Part shown: positions 28,423 to 37,514 of the stretch, piece after piece
Layout: each line of letters starts with the position of its first letter
How positions within the stretch are numbered: position 1 is the stretch's first letter
Origin: Methanobacteriota archaeon
GTDB lineage: Archaea; Halobacteriota; Methanomicrobia; Methanomicrobiales; Methanoculleaceae
Assembly (NCBI GenBank): GCA_030446015.1
Contig: JASUSO010000008.1
Span: forward strand, 1 to 46,961
Reading direction: 5' to 3'
Length of the DNA stretch: 46,961 nt
Translations under genes and position numbers: made by a program
Notes under the pieces: model-generated
The model's input: only the letters and a program-made list of their open reading frames with translations
The model's database searches: none
What the model was told of the DNA's origin: nothing

Positions 28423-31400
28423 ACTCTGGATGCGCAACTTCAAGCGCTTCCGCGACCAGGAGATCGCCTTCCAGGACGGCATCACGGGGATCGTCGGGAA
28501 CAATGGGGCCGGCAAGAGCAGCATCGTCTCCGCCATCCTCTTCGCCCTCTACGGCCTGCAGGGCACCGGTCTTGACGGGAACTACATCGTCAGTTCTTTT
28601 GCAGGGCCGCAGGACGTCTGCGAGGTCCGCCTGGACTTCTCGGTCGGCGGCAACGAGTATACCGTCGTCCGCAGATTCAAACGCCGCGCATCTTCGACGC
28701 TCCACGAGGCTAACCTCTACCTGAACCGGAAACTCCTCGCAAACAGCGTCCAGAAGGTTGGAGAGGAGGTGCAGCGGGTCGTCGGGATGGGTCCGGGGGA
28801 CTTCCGCAACACCATCTACGCCGGACAGAAGGAACTCCTTGCCCTGCTCGAGAGCAGGGCCGGGTCCCGGAAGGACTGGTTCATGCAGGTGCTGGGCATC
28901 GATTACCTCAAGAAGGACAGCATGGAGCACCTCAAATCGCTCATCGATGCCCGGGAAGGCGCCTCCCGCGAGCTCTCAGGCCGGCTCCAGGAACTGGACG
29001 CCGAAGGGGCCCGCGGCCGTCTTGAGACGCTCCGCGCAGATCTCGCCGGAGCGGAGGAAGAAGCGCGCAAGGCCCTGGAGAGAGAGACGGCTGCCGCGGA
29101 GGCGCTTAATGGTGCGAAGGTGGAGCGCGACCGGCTGCTCTCTGTGCGCGAGCGTTACCTGCACCTTGCGCAGGAAGAGGAGATGCTCGCGGCCGAGATC
29201 GAGCGGCTCCGGAGCGAGTGCCGTGAGATCGAGGAGAAGATCGGCGAACGGCGGCGGCTGCAGGCCGAACTCGAAGGACTCGCGCTCCTTGCCGGCCGCT
29301 ACGAGTCCCTGAAGGCCGAGGTGGCCGCGATGGCTGAGGCGAAGGTGCTCGCCGACCGCCTGGCCCTCGAAGCGAAGACCGTGGAGGGGCAGGTCAGGGA
29401 GTACGGCGAGCTCCGCGCGAAGGCCGAGCGAGAACTCGCCGCGCTTTTAGCGGACGAGGGGGCGGTTTCTGACCTTGAGCGCGACGTCGTGGAGTGGCAG
29501 GCCCTCCGCGAGCGCATCGCTGCGATGAGAGACCTCCAGCCAAAGTACGATGTCCTCCGCGAGGAACTCGCACGCATGGACGAGCGGTTCGCCCAGATCG
29601 AGCGGCGGGTCGGGGAAAACCGGACGGAGATCGAAGGGATTGAGGAGAAGGCCGGGCGTCTTCGCGCGCTCGAAGAAGAGATCGGGGAGTACGACGCCCT
29701 CCTGGCCCGGGAAGAGGTGTTCCTCCGGGCGCAGGAACTTGCCCGGCAGGAGGAGCGGTGCCTGCGGGAGGTCGACGCGGCCTCCCAGGAGATGAGTCTC
29801 CTCGAGAGCCAGATTGCCGGGCTTGCCCGGCAGCTTGCCGGGATGGGCTCGATCGAGGACGAGATCGAGTCAGCGGAGAGCCGGAGAGAGTACCTGACCT
29901 CGCGGATCAGCGCGTGCGCCGAGCGGCAGGAGGCGCTCCGCGAGGAGATCAGGAGGCTGGCCGAACACCGGGCGGAGATCCTTGCCGCCGGCCCGGAGGG
30001 GTCGTGCCCTACGTGCCACCAGAGCCTCGGCGACCACTACGAGGACCTGGTCGCCGAACTTGCGGATGCCGCCGCGGCGATGCAGAAGACGCTCGCCGAT
30101 CTTGAGGGGGAGTATGTGAGGGCGACCGCCGACCGCGATAGCCTCGTCGCCGCACTGAAGGACCTCTACGCGCAGCGCACCGTATCTCAGCGCATAAAGG
30201 AGCAGCACGCGCTCTATTCGTCCCGGTATGAGCAGAGCGCAAGCGTCGGGGAGAGGTGGCGGGCCGAGGCGGAGGGGCACCGTGCGGCGATGCGGGCGCT
30301 CGGGATGGGGGGGTACGACCCGGCGGCGCACGCCGCCCTCAAGGAACGGATCCGCGCCCTCGCCGAGAAGCGGACGGCTGCCGACACCCTCCGGGGCGAG
30401 TGCAGCCGCCTCCCTGCTCTCCAGGAGGAGCGACAGCGGTTGATCACCGATGTCGAGGATTACCTCAGCCGCAAGGAAGAACTTGAGACGAAGATCTCCC
30501 TGCTTGGGTTCGACCCGGCGGCCCTGCAGCGGCTGGAAGCCGAGGCGCAGGCGCTCGAACCGTCCTGCCGGGCATACACGGAGGCACAGGCCCGGCTTGC
30601 GCGGCGGCCGGCGCTGGAAGAGGAGTTGCGAGACATTTCCGCGCGAATCAACGGGCTCGATGGGAGATTGCGGGCTATCCAAACTGAACTCGCCCGCCTT
30701 TCGTTCGACCCCGACCGGTTCGCGCGCCAGAGCGAGGAGTGCGAGCGTGCTGAGGCGGCGCACCGGAAGGCGTTCGAGCTCCGCGTCCGTCTCGAAGAGG
30801 TCCCGGGGCTGGTCGAGACGCTGGAGGCAAAGAAGGTTCTCCTCGCGGAGAGGGAGGGCGCGCTGCTCCGGGTCAGGGAGGCCGTCGAAGAACTCGGGTT
30901 CACCGAGGAGGCTGTCGTGGCGGCGGAGGAGCGGGTCGCGGGCTGCGAACGGGAGCTCGCGGTGGCACGCGAAGAGCGATCCGCAATTGCGTTCCGGATA
31001 AACGGCCTTACGTTGGAGATCGAGAAGGAGACCGGGAGGCTCTCGCGTGCAGACGACCTTCTCCGGCAGCAGGAGGCGCTCACCGAGGAGATCGGGCGGC
31101 TGAAACTGACCCGGTCGCTGATCAAGGACTACACCGACTACCTCCTCCAGGTGGTCAGGGGCAGGATCGAGGAGGAGGCGGGGAGGGTGCTCGCCGAGAT
31201 CACCGACGGGCGCTACGGGACGGTGATGCTCGACGACGACTTCGCCGTCCTCGTCCACGACATGGGCGACGACTACCCGGCCGACCGGTTCAGCGGCGGG
31301 GAGCAGGACGACATCGCCATCGCCCTCCGGGTGGCGCTCTCCCGGTTCCTCGCCGAGGTGAACGGGGTGCACGACTCCACGTTCCTGATCTTCGACGAGA

Positions 31401-31582
31401 TCTTCGGGAGCCAGGATGAGGGGCGGCGGAACAACCTTCTCCGGGCGCTCCGGACACAGGAGGCGCACTTCCCCCAGATCCTCCTCATATCCCACATCAC
31501 CGAGGTTCAGGACGAGTTCTCTACGACGCTGGTGGTCGAGATGGGCGCAGACCAGGCAAGCAGGGTCAGGGAGTTCGAATGA
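28409..31582 (+). CDS. rad50: DNA double-strand break repair ATPase Rad50
   Basis: Walker A GNNGAGKSSIV, long coiled coil, zinc-hook CPTC (30005-30016), FSGGEQDDIAIALRVALSRFL and FLIFDEIFGSQD. GTG start overlaps the mre11 stop. Confidence 0.95.
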   Translation: MLLNKLWMRNFKRFRDQEIAFQDGITGIVGNNGAGKSSIVSAILFALYGLQGTGLDGNYIVSSFAGPQDVCEVRLDFSVGGNEYTVVRRFKRRASSTLHEANLYLNRKLLANSVQKVGEEVQRVVGMGPGDFRNTIYAGQKELLALLESRAGSRKDWFMQVLGIDYLKKDSMEHLKSLIDAREGASRELSGRLQELDAEGARGRLETLRADLAGAEEEARKALERETAAAEALNGAKVERDRLLSVRERYLHLAQEEEMLAAEIERLRSECREIEEKIGERRRLQAELEGLALLAGRYESLKAEVAAMAEAKVLADRLALEAKTVEGQVREYGELRAKAERELAALLADEGAVSDLERDVVEWQALRERIAAMRDLQPKYDVLREELARMDERFAQIERRVGENRTEIEGIEEKAGRLRALEEEIGEYDALLAREEVFLRAQELARQEERCLREVDAASQEMSLLESQIAGLARQLAGMGSIEDEIESAESRREYLTSRISACAERQEALREEIRRLAEHRAEILAAGPEGSCPTCHQSLGDHYEDLVAELADAAAAMQKTLADLEGEYVRATADRDSLVAALKDLYAQRTVSQRIKEQHALYSSRYEQSASVGERWRAEAEGHRAAMRALGMGGYDPAAHAALKERIRALAEKRTAADTLRGECSRLPALQEERQRLITDVEDYLSRKEELETKISLLGFDPAALQRLEAEAQALEPSCRAYTEAQARLARRPALEEELRDISARINGLDGRLRAIQTELARLSFDPDRFARQSEECERAEAAHRKAFELRVRLEEVPGLVETLEAKKVLLAEREGALLRVREAVEELGFTEEAVVAAEERVAGCERELAVAREERSAIAFRINGLTLEIEKETGRLSRADDLLRQQEALTEEIGRLKLTRSLIKDYTDYLLQVVRGRIEEEAGRVLAEITDGRYGTVMLDDDFAVLVHDMGDDYPADRFSGGEQDDIAIALRVALSRFLAEVNGVHDSTFLIFDEIFGSQDEGRRNNLLRALRTQEAHFPQILLISHITEVQDEFSTTLVVEMGADQASRVREFE

Positions 31583-32619
31583 CCGATCCGGGTGCCGTTT
31601 ACCGGGACGCGATCCGTCGGATTGCAGGACGGATCCGCGAGTGTTCCCCGCCCGACCTTGCCGGGCGGTTTGCGGCCGCAGGCGGGTTTACTGCATCGTC
31701 GTATCGCCGCTGCCCGCCACGGTTCGACGGAGCGGTCTGCGCGGTGGACGGGAGCAACACTGTCATCCTCGATGCAGGCAGTTTTGCCGTTGCCGCCGTC
31801 CGGGCATCGGTCAGTTCGTATGCGGGCGGTTCGCGCCTCCACCACCGGACGACGCCGCTTCGGATCGTCACGGTCAACCCTGGGAGGGGAAACGAGGACT
31901 TCGATGAGATCTATCACGACTGCTTCCACTGTCCCCCGAAGGTGCACCTCGACCACGACGACCCGGCCCGGAATGCCGCCGTCATACGGGATACCCTTGA
32001 ATTCTGGGCGGCGGCGGAGATGGCAGAGGAACTCGATGCTGGCGACCTCCTCGTCCTCGACGGCACGCTCCAGGTCCGCCACGCGAGCCACGACGAGGTC
32101 GTCGAGAGGCTCCTGAATCTCTGCAACCTCCGGGGGGTGCTGATCGCCGCGGTGACGAAACGGACGTCGCTCACCTGGGGCGGCGGACACCCGATCGTCC
32201 CGGCGGCGGAGGCGCTTGCACGCGATCTCGACATCCCCGGGCCCTGGTACCTCTGCGTCTCCGCCGCCGAAGGCCTGATCGACCGCCGGGAGACGGACGC
32301 CTGGAAACAGCGGGGCGAGCAGTACGTCGCCCGGCTGCACCCGCGGGCAGAGCGGGCGTTCAAGGTGGAGATCCCCGCCTTCTACAGCCCGGACAAGGTC
32401 GAGCGGGTCTTCTCGGCGCTCGCGGCCTATGCCGACGATGGGAGGGTCACGGGCTACCCCTACCCGCTCCTCGACGCCCATCTCACGACGAAGATCGGGA
32501 AGGATGCGATAGAGCAGGTCCGCCAGGATATCATCCGCGACATGGACCGGCTCGGCATGACTCTTGCCGACTACACCGCCCTCTTTGGTGACTACCATGA
32601 TGAGTTTGACCGATATTAA
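31579..32619 (+). CDS. nurA: 5'-3' nuclease NurA
   Basis: CAVDGSNTVILDAGSFAVAAVRASV, DLLVLDGTLQVRH: NurA catalytic aspartates. ATGA overlap with rad50. Confidence 0.85.
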   Translation: MTDPGAVYRDAIRRIAGRIRECSPPDLAGRFAAAGGFTASSYRRCPPRFDGAVCAVDGSNTVILDAGSFAVAAVRASVSSYAGGSRLHHRTTPLRIVTVNPGRGNEDFDEIYHDCFHCPPKVHLDHDDPARNAAVIRDTLEFWAAAEMAEELDAGDLLVLDGTLQVRHASHDEVVERLLNLCNLRGVLIAAVTKRTSLTWGGGHPIVPAAEALARDLDIPGPWYLCVSAAEGLIDRRETDAWKQRGEQYVARLHPRAERAFKVEIPAFYSPDKVERVFSALAAYADDGRVTGYPYPLLDAHLTTKIGKDAIEQVRQDIIRDMDRLGMTLADYTALFGDYHDEFDRY

Positions 32620-34195
32620 CGGTGGCGACGCCTCGAAATACCGCCTGATCGGTGACCGGGTGCTCGGTTACCGGTTCGCCGTCCCCCACGACGCGGAGCT
32701 CTATCTCGGGGACGTGTTGAAGATCACCGACGAGATCAAAGGGCTGACGTTCTTTGCGAAGGTGAGCGACCTCCTCCACGACTGCAACTTCTCCGACCCG
32801 AAGTGGGACACCCGCCCCCATACCGAGCACTTCTACGGGATCGGGGAGGACGTCTTCATCCTGGTCGAGGCGACGCCGCTCGGGTACGTCGGAGGTGACG
32901 GTGTCTTCCGCAAACCCCGGACGATCCCCGCGAAATTCTCCCGTGTCGAGCGTCCGGACTCGCGCGACTTCGCGTTTCTTACGCAGGTGATGGGCGAGAT
33001 CGAGGTCGGCGTGATGAAGACCGGCCAGGGCGTCTTGAAAGACGTCAGGGTGGCGCTCCACGCGCAGGTGATGCGCCAGCACATGGGCGTCTTCGCGACG
33101 ACCGGCATGGGGAAGAGCAACTTCATGAAGGTCTTCTGCGCCTCCTGCATGAAGGCACGCGAGTTCGGGCTCCTCATCGTCGACCCGCACGGCGAGTACG
33201 TGGCGGGCGGCCGGTCGTCGAGCGGGGAGGCCACCATGGGGCTCCTGCACTACCAGGCCGGCCGGGACGGGCTCGAGGTCTTCTCCACCCGGCCCGAGTC
33301 GTTCAGGCGGAAGTATCACTTAAACCAGCTCTACCTGGACTACGACGACTTCAGGGCGCCCGACCTCCTCCTCCTCTACGAGCACTCCCCGCCCCAGCGC
33401 GAGGTCGTGGAGATGCTCGAGAGCGTGCCCGGCTCCGACGTGATCGACTTCTTCCAGAGCACCGATTTTTCGACCTTCGACGCCGCGACCTACACCGGCC
33501 GGCACCCCCGGATCGCGAACGATTTAAAGAACTTCTCGCCGAGCACGCTCTCGGTGATGCAGCGGCGCATCGCGGGCATGATGAACCGAAACCGTGGCTT
33601 CTTCCGGAGGCAGGGTTCCTCGATCCCCGATATCCTGAAGGCGCTCCACGAGAACAAGGTCGTCCTGATCGACATCCCCGGGATGAGCGAGCAGAGCGAA
33701 CTCTTTGTCCTCTCGATCATAACCCGCCGGATCATGCGCAGCCATCAGGGCGAGGAGGCCGGGGGCGAGGGGGAACCCAGGCAGGTGCTGATCACCATCG
33801 AGGAGGCGCAGCGGGTGCTGGGCTCGGGGCTCGGGAACACCAGAACCTTCCGCGAGGCCGCGATGGAGGGGCGCAAGTTCGGCGTGGGGCTCTGCGTGGT
33901 CACCCAGCAGCCGAAGAACATCGACGCCCGGGTTCTTGCGCAGTTAAACACCTTCGTGGTGATGGGGCTCTCCGATCGCGGCGACCGCGACACCATCGCA
34001 AGCAGCGCAAAACAGGATCTCTCGCGCCTGGATACCGAGATCCAGACACTCGAACGGGGAGAGGCGGTCATCAGCACCATCGGGATTCCCTTCCCGGTAA
34101 GCACCCGGATCCATCTCTTCGAGGAATATATCGAAGAACTCAACAAACAACCGGCGGCAAAGGCGATCGACGACGGGCTCGACAAGACGTTCTAA
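32597..34195 (+). CDS. herA: HerA-type DNA translocase / bipolar helicase
   Basis: MGVFATTGMGKSNFMKVFCASCMKAREFGLLIVDPHGEY (Walker A), VLITIEEAQRVLGSGLGNTRTFREAAMEGRKFGVGLCVVTQQPKNID. Confidence 0.92.
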   Translation: MMSLTDINGGDASKYRLIGDRVLGYRFAVPHDAELYLGDVLKITDEIKGLTFFAKVSDLLHDCNFSDPKWDTRPHTEHFYGIGEDVFILVEATPLGYVGGDGVFRKPRTIPAKFSRVERPDSRDFAFLTQVMGEIEVGVMKTGQGVLKDVRVALHAQVMRQHMGVFATTGMGKSNFMKVFCASCMKAREFGLLIVDPHGEYVAGGRSSSGEATMGLLHYQAGRDGLEVFSTRPESFRRKYHLNQLYLDYDDFRAPDLLLLYEHSPPQREVVEMLESVPGSDVIDFFQSTDFSTFDAATYTGRHPRIANDLKNFSPSTLSVMQRRIAGMMNRNRGFFRRQGSSIPDILKALHENKVVLIDIPGMSEQSELFVLSIITRRIMRSHQGEEAGGEGEPRQVLITIEEAQRVLGSGLGNTRTFREAAMEGRKFGVGLCVVTQQPKNIDARVLAQLNTFVVMGLSDRGDRDTIASSAKQDLSRLDTEIQTLERGEAVISTIGIPFPVSTRIHLFEEYIEELNKQPAAKAIDDGLDKTF

Positions 34196-34277
34196 ATAGA
34201 ACTGGCGAAGGTGATTGGGGCAGGAAACTCTCTTGTTTCCGCCGTCCCTTCACTGAATGCTTGACGCTCAGATGGCG

Positions 34278-34787
34278 TCAGGATTGCTGGTTCTTCTCGA
34301 CTTTCCTGACAGAGACGCCGTTTATGACCGCATCTCCGGTCAGGATATACCGTTTGACGACGGTTCCGAGCACCTCAACCACGTCCCCCTTCTGCACATC
34401 CTCAGTCGGCGAGGTGAACATCTTGACCGAGATCTCACCCGTCCGGTCGGCGACGAGGTATTGAGGGCGGTTGAGAAACTGGAAGTAGACCCGCTCGACG
34501 ACGCCCTTGATCCGCACTGGTTCGCCGAGCCGATTTAGATTAATTTCCCGTATCCGGGCATTCTTTGCTTCCGCTTCATAGACCGGCACCAGCGATGCAT
34601 ACTGCGACTGGCTCATGTAGTTGAGTGCCATGGGTATGACGATCAGCATGACTGCTGCCGGAACGGCCCAGATCAGCGAATGCAGATCTCCGGTACTGAA
34701 GACATAGACCGCAATCAGGGCCATAAAAAAGAGGAAGACGGCCACCGTAATGGCCGTCACCCTCACTTTGACATCTCCGATTTGCAT
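34278..34787 (-). CDS. Membrane-anchored OB-fold (tRNA_anti-like) protein
   Basis: Two predicted TM segments (VTAITVAVFLFFMALIAVYVF; LIWAVPAAVMLIVIPMAL), then RLGEPVRIKGVVERVYFQFLNRPQYLVADRTGEISVKMF...GDVVEVLGTVV. Confidence 0.7.
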   Translation of the reverse strand: MQIGDVKVRVTAITVAVFLFFMALIAVYVFSTGDLHSLIWAVPAAVMLIVIPMALNYMSQSQYASLVPVYEAEAKNARIREINLNRLGEPVRIKGVVERVYFQFLNRPQYLVADRTGEISVKMFTSPTEDVQKGDVVEVLGTVVKRYILTGDAVINGVSVRKVEKNQQS

Positions 34788-34799
34788 CGTGAATCAGTC

Positions 34800-35672
34800 T
34801 TACTTGAGGGCTGCAATTTCCTTTCTGAACGCGACCCAGTAGAGGACACCGACGAAGAAGAGACCTCCGACGATGTTACCAAGCGTGGCAACGATCACGT
34901 TGTTGGTAAACAGGCCAACCCAACTGATCGTCTCGACTGCCGTCGAGGGGTCGATTCCCGTGCAGAAGATGCCCGTCGAGATGAAGTACATGTTCGCGAT
35001 GCTGTGCTCGAACCCGCTGGCAACGAATGCGAAGATCGGGAACCAGATGCCGACGATCTTACCGATCGCGTCGTCTGCACAGATACCAAGCAGAATGGCA
35101 AGGTTGACGAGCCAGTTACAGGCGATTGCCTTGAGGAAGAGCGACCATATGCCCATGGCGCCGACGTAACTCGTCTTTGCGGTTGCTATGGCTATCGCTC
35201 TCGTACCGAACGCGGTGAGTGTCGCGGTTCCGGCGGCATCGAAGCTGACGCACGGCCCGTATGCCATGATATATGCGAATATCACCGATCCGATGAAGTT
35301 ACCGATATATACCCAGACCCAGAGGTTGAGTACGCTTGCCCAGCTGACTTTGTGGATGAACGCCGCCATGGGCGCGAGCATCGCGTCACCGGTGAAGAGC
35401 TCGGCACCGGTCATGACCGTGACGATAAGCCCCACGGGGAAGACAGCACCCAGGATGAACTGGGCAAAGCCGGGGCTTGCGAAACCGAACCGCATCGCGG
35501 CATCGGATGCCATGACACCGGTCGAACAGACCGTTGCAAGGGCACCACCCATCGCGATGTAGGCTCCGGACAGGACACCACGCAGGACCATATTCCATGC
35601 TGGCAGTCCGGTCTTGTACTTACCGGCATCACCCGCTTTTGCTACGATAGCAGCTGGAGGATGGAACACCAT
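34800..35672 (-). CDS. fdhC: Formate transporter (FNT family)
   Basis: MVFHPPAAIVAKAGDAGKYKTGLPAWNMVLRGVLSGAYIAMGGALA...AELFTGDAML...GFEHSIANMYFI: FNT signatures. Confidence 0.95.
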   Translation of the reverse strand: MVFHPPAAIVAKAGDAGKYKTGLPAWNMVLRGVLSGAYIAMGGALATVCSTGVMASDAAMRFGFASPGFAQFILGAVFPVGLIVTVMTGAELFTGDAMLAPMAAFIHKVSWASVLNLWVWVYIGNFIGSVIFAYIMAYGPCVSFDAAGTATLTAFGTRAIAIATAKTSYVGAMGIWSLFLKAIACNWLVNLAILLGICADDAIGKIVGIWFPIFAFVASGFEHSIANMYFISTGIFCTGIDPSTAVETISWVGLFTNNVIVATLGNIVGGLFFVGVLYWVAFRKEIAALK

Positions 35673-35698
35673 TTTTTATACACCTCTCTAAACGTCCT

Positions 35699-35731
35699 AC
35701 CTATACAATCAGGTAATCTGAATGGATAGGT
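35699..35731 (-). promoter_or_regulatory. Imperfect inverted repeat upstream of fdhC, candidate operator
   Basis: ACCTATACAATCAG-GTAAT-CTGAATGGATAGGT: 14-nt arms (12/14 complementary), 5-nt spacer, 27 nt upstream of the fdhC ATG. Confidence 0.45.
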
Positions 35732-36215
35732 CTAGTTAATCAGTAATTTAAGAGTGCTATTAATAGGTTTCGAAATGATCGCTGTGCGTGGCGAAGATAA
35801 GCAGAATTCATGCGTTTATCTCTGCTTTAAGTTAATTCCTGTCGTTAAACACCGGATATCGATAAACAATGCTTTTGCTATTACTTGCGCGGCTAAACAG
35901 AATATATGGTGATTGGAGCGGGTTTATGGGCCGGTGTACCGGGGCGAGGGCACAGATCCTCTTTTTTCCATGCGTATTTTTGCCGGAGACCCGGGCGTCG
36001 GGCAACGTTGGTGTAGATGCATGCGCGCCGTGTCGAGCTCCCGGAACATATGCAGATGTCTGGCAAATGGTTAGGATTTTGAAATTGGTGGAATTTTAGC
36101 GACTCTTTATCGTCTGCCTGCCCCGTGATGGGTTCGCTGTCTCGAGCGGGCTGGCCGGCACCGTGCCGCCCACCCCTGCACGGGATCGGGGCACCGGCGG
36201 TCGACTGGCGTTTCA

Positions 36216-36223
36216 AAAAAAAG
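36216..36223 (-). terminator. Poly-T tract downstream of fdhB
   Basis: Run of 8 A on + (8 T on -) at 36216-36223, about 24-31 nt past the fdhB stop; U-tract termination is typical in archaea. Confidence 0.5.
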
Positions 36224-36246
36224 GTCGATGGTGGGATGAGCCGCGG

Positions 36247-37512
36247 TCACTGGAAGATATCGAAGATCTGGTCGCTCCCGGTGGCGATGAGCCGGTCACG
36301 TTCCTCCGACTCCTCGACGAGCGCGAGCACCGGCGGGGTCATATCCTCACCCGGATGGAACCCGAAGAGTTCCTCGAGATCGGTCTGGATGGCGTGGAGG
36401 AAGACCGAGTTCGAGATCTCCACGGGGCAGAGCTCCTCGCACTGGCCGCAGTTGACGCAGGAGTCGGAGATGTGCGCGAACCGGATCAGGTGGAACATGA
36501 ACGGCGGCGGGATGACGCCGGGTTCGACCAGGTAGTCCTTCCGCGTGCTGCAGTCGATGCAGTAGCAGATCGGGCAGTTCTCGATGCAGGAGTAGCACTT
36601 GATGCACCTGCTCGTCTGCTCCCGGATCTTATTCAGCCGCTCCGTGCCCTCGCCGAGCGCCCCGAAGTAGCGCGCTCGCCATTTATCCCCGAGTTTCAGC
36701 ATCGCGTTCTCGACCTTGGCGCGGATCTCGATGCCCTTCGGGCTCGCGGGCTCGGTGGCGAGCGCTCCGGCAGCCTGTGCGGCGTTGAGGAGGTTTGCAC
36801 CCTTCTCGGAGCAGACCTCAACGAACGTTGCGTTCCCGGCGCGCTCACCGATGACTCCCCAGTTCCCGCAGGCGAGGTCCGCCTGGCGCGGGATCTTGAT
36901 CTTGCAGCGGCGGCAGTTCGACCGGCGGCCGAGACCCGGGTCCCCGAGGAGGTCTTCTGACCCCTCTTCGAGTTCGTCGATCGAGATCGAGGCGTGTTCG
37001 CCGTCCTTTGTGATGACGATGAACTTTCCTTTGTCGATCTCTTCTTTGACGACGTCGTCCGGGTCGAGCCCAAGTCTCTCCCGGACGATGATCCGGGCGG
37101 TCTCCGGCCGGATGGTCCCGCCGCAGTTGAGGCCGATGATGATGATGTTGTCCAGGTTGACCTGGTTGCGCTTTGCCATCTCGTAGATCGCCTTGACGTC
37201 GCAGCCTTTAAGAACGGTCGCGATCTTCATGTTCGGATCGGTTGCAAGGAGGCACCGCCGCATCTGTTTCGGGAGGAGCAGGGTGCCACAGTGGAGCGAG
37301 CCCGCAACCCCCCCGATCTCGGCGGGATCGGTGATCATGGCCGGCACCGCATCGTAGACGTCCGCGCCCTTCCTGACCGCAAAGACCGCGTCGACCATGC
37401 CGCTCTCGAGGGCGTGGCGTAGCAGCGCGGTGACCGCCCCGCCCGTCTCGGCCTTCTCGCGGAGTTTGTCGTCTGTCGTCCATGCATAGAGTAAATCGCC
37501 TTTTCCAGCCAT
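36247..37512 (-). CDS. fdhB: Formate dehydrogenase beta subunit (F420-dependent)
   Basis: CIKCYSCIENCPICYCIDCS and CVNCGQCEELCPVEI [4Fe-4S] motifs; FrhB/FdhB-like N-terminus LREKAETGGAVTALLRHALE. Confidence 0.93.
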   Translation of the reverse strand: MAGKGDLLYAWTTDDKLREKAETGGAVTALLRHALESGMVDAVFAVRKGADVYDAVPAMITDPAEIGGVAGSLHCGTLLLPKQMRRCLLATDPNMKIATVLKGCDVKAIYEMAKRNQVNLDNIIIIGLNCGGTIRPETARIIVRERLGLDPDDVVKEEIDKGKFIVITKDGEHASISIDELEEGSEDLLGDPGLGRRSNCRRCKIKIPRQADLACGNWGVIGERAGNATFVEVCSEKGANLLNAAQAAGALATEPASPKGIEIRAKVENAMLKLGDKWRARYFGALGEGTERLNKIREQTSRCIKCYSCIENCPICYCIDCSTRKDYLVEPGVIPPPFMFHLIRFAHISDSCVNCGQCEELCPVEISNSVFLHAIQTDLEELFGFHPGEDMTPPVLALVEESEERDRLIATGSDQIFDIFQ

Positions 37513-37514
37513 CT

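Noticed and set aside
27208-28536. 442-aa minus-strand ORF over mre11
   Set aside because: Shadow frame of a confidently identified Mre11 gene.
29870-31495. 541-aa minus-strand ORF inside rad50
   Set aside because: Antisense of coiled-coil coding sequence; no recognisable domain.
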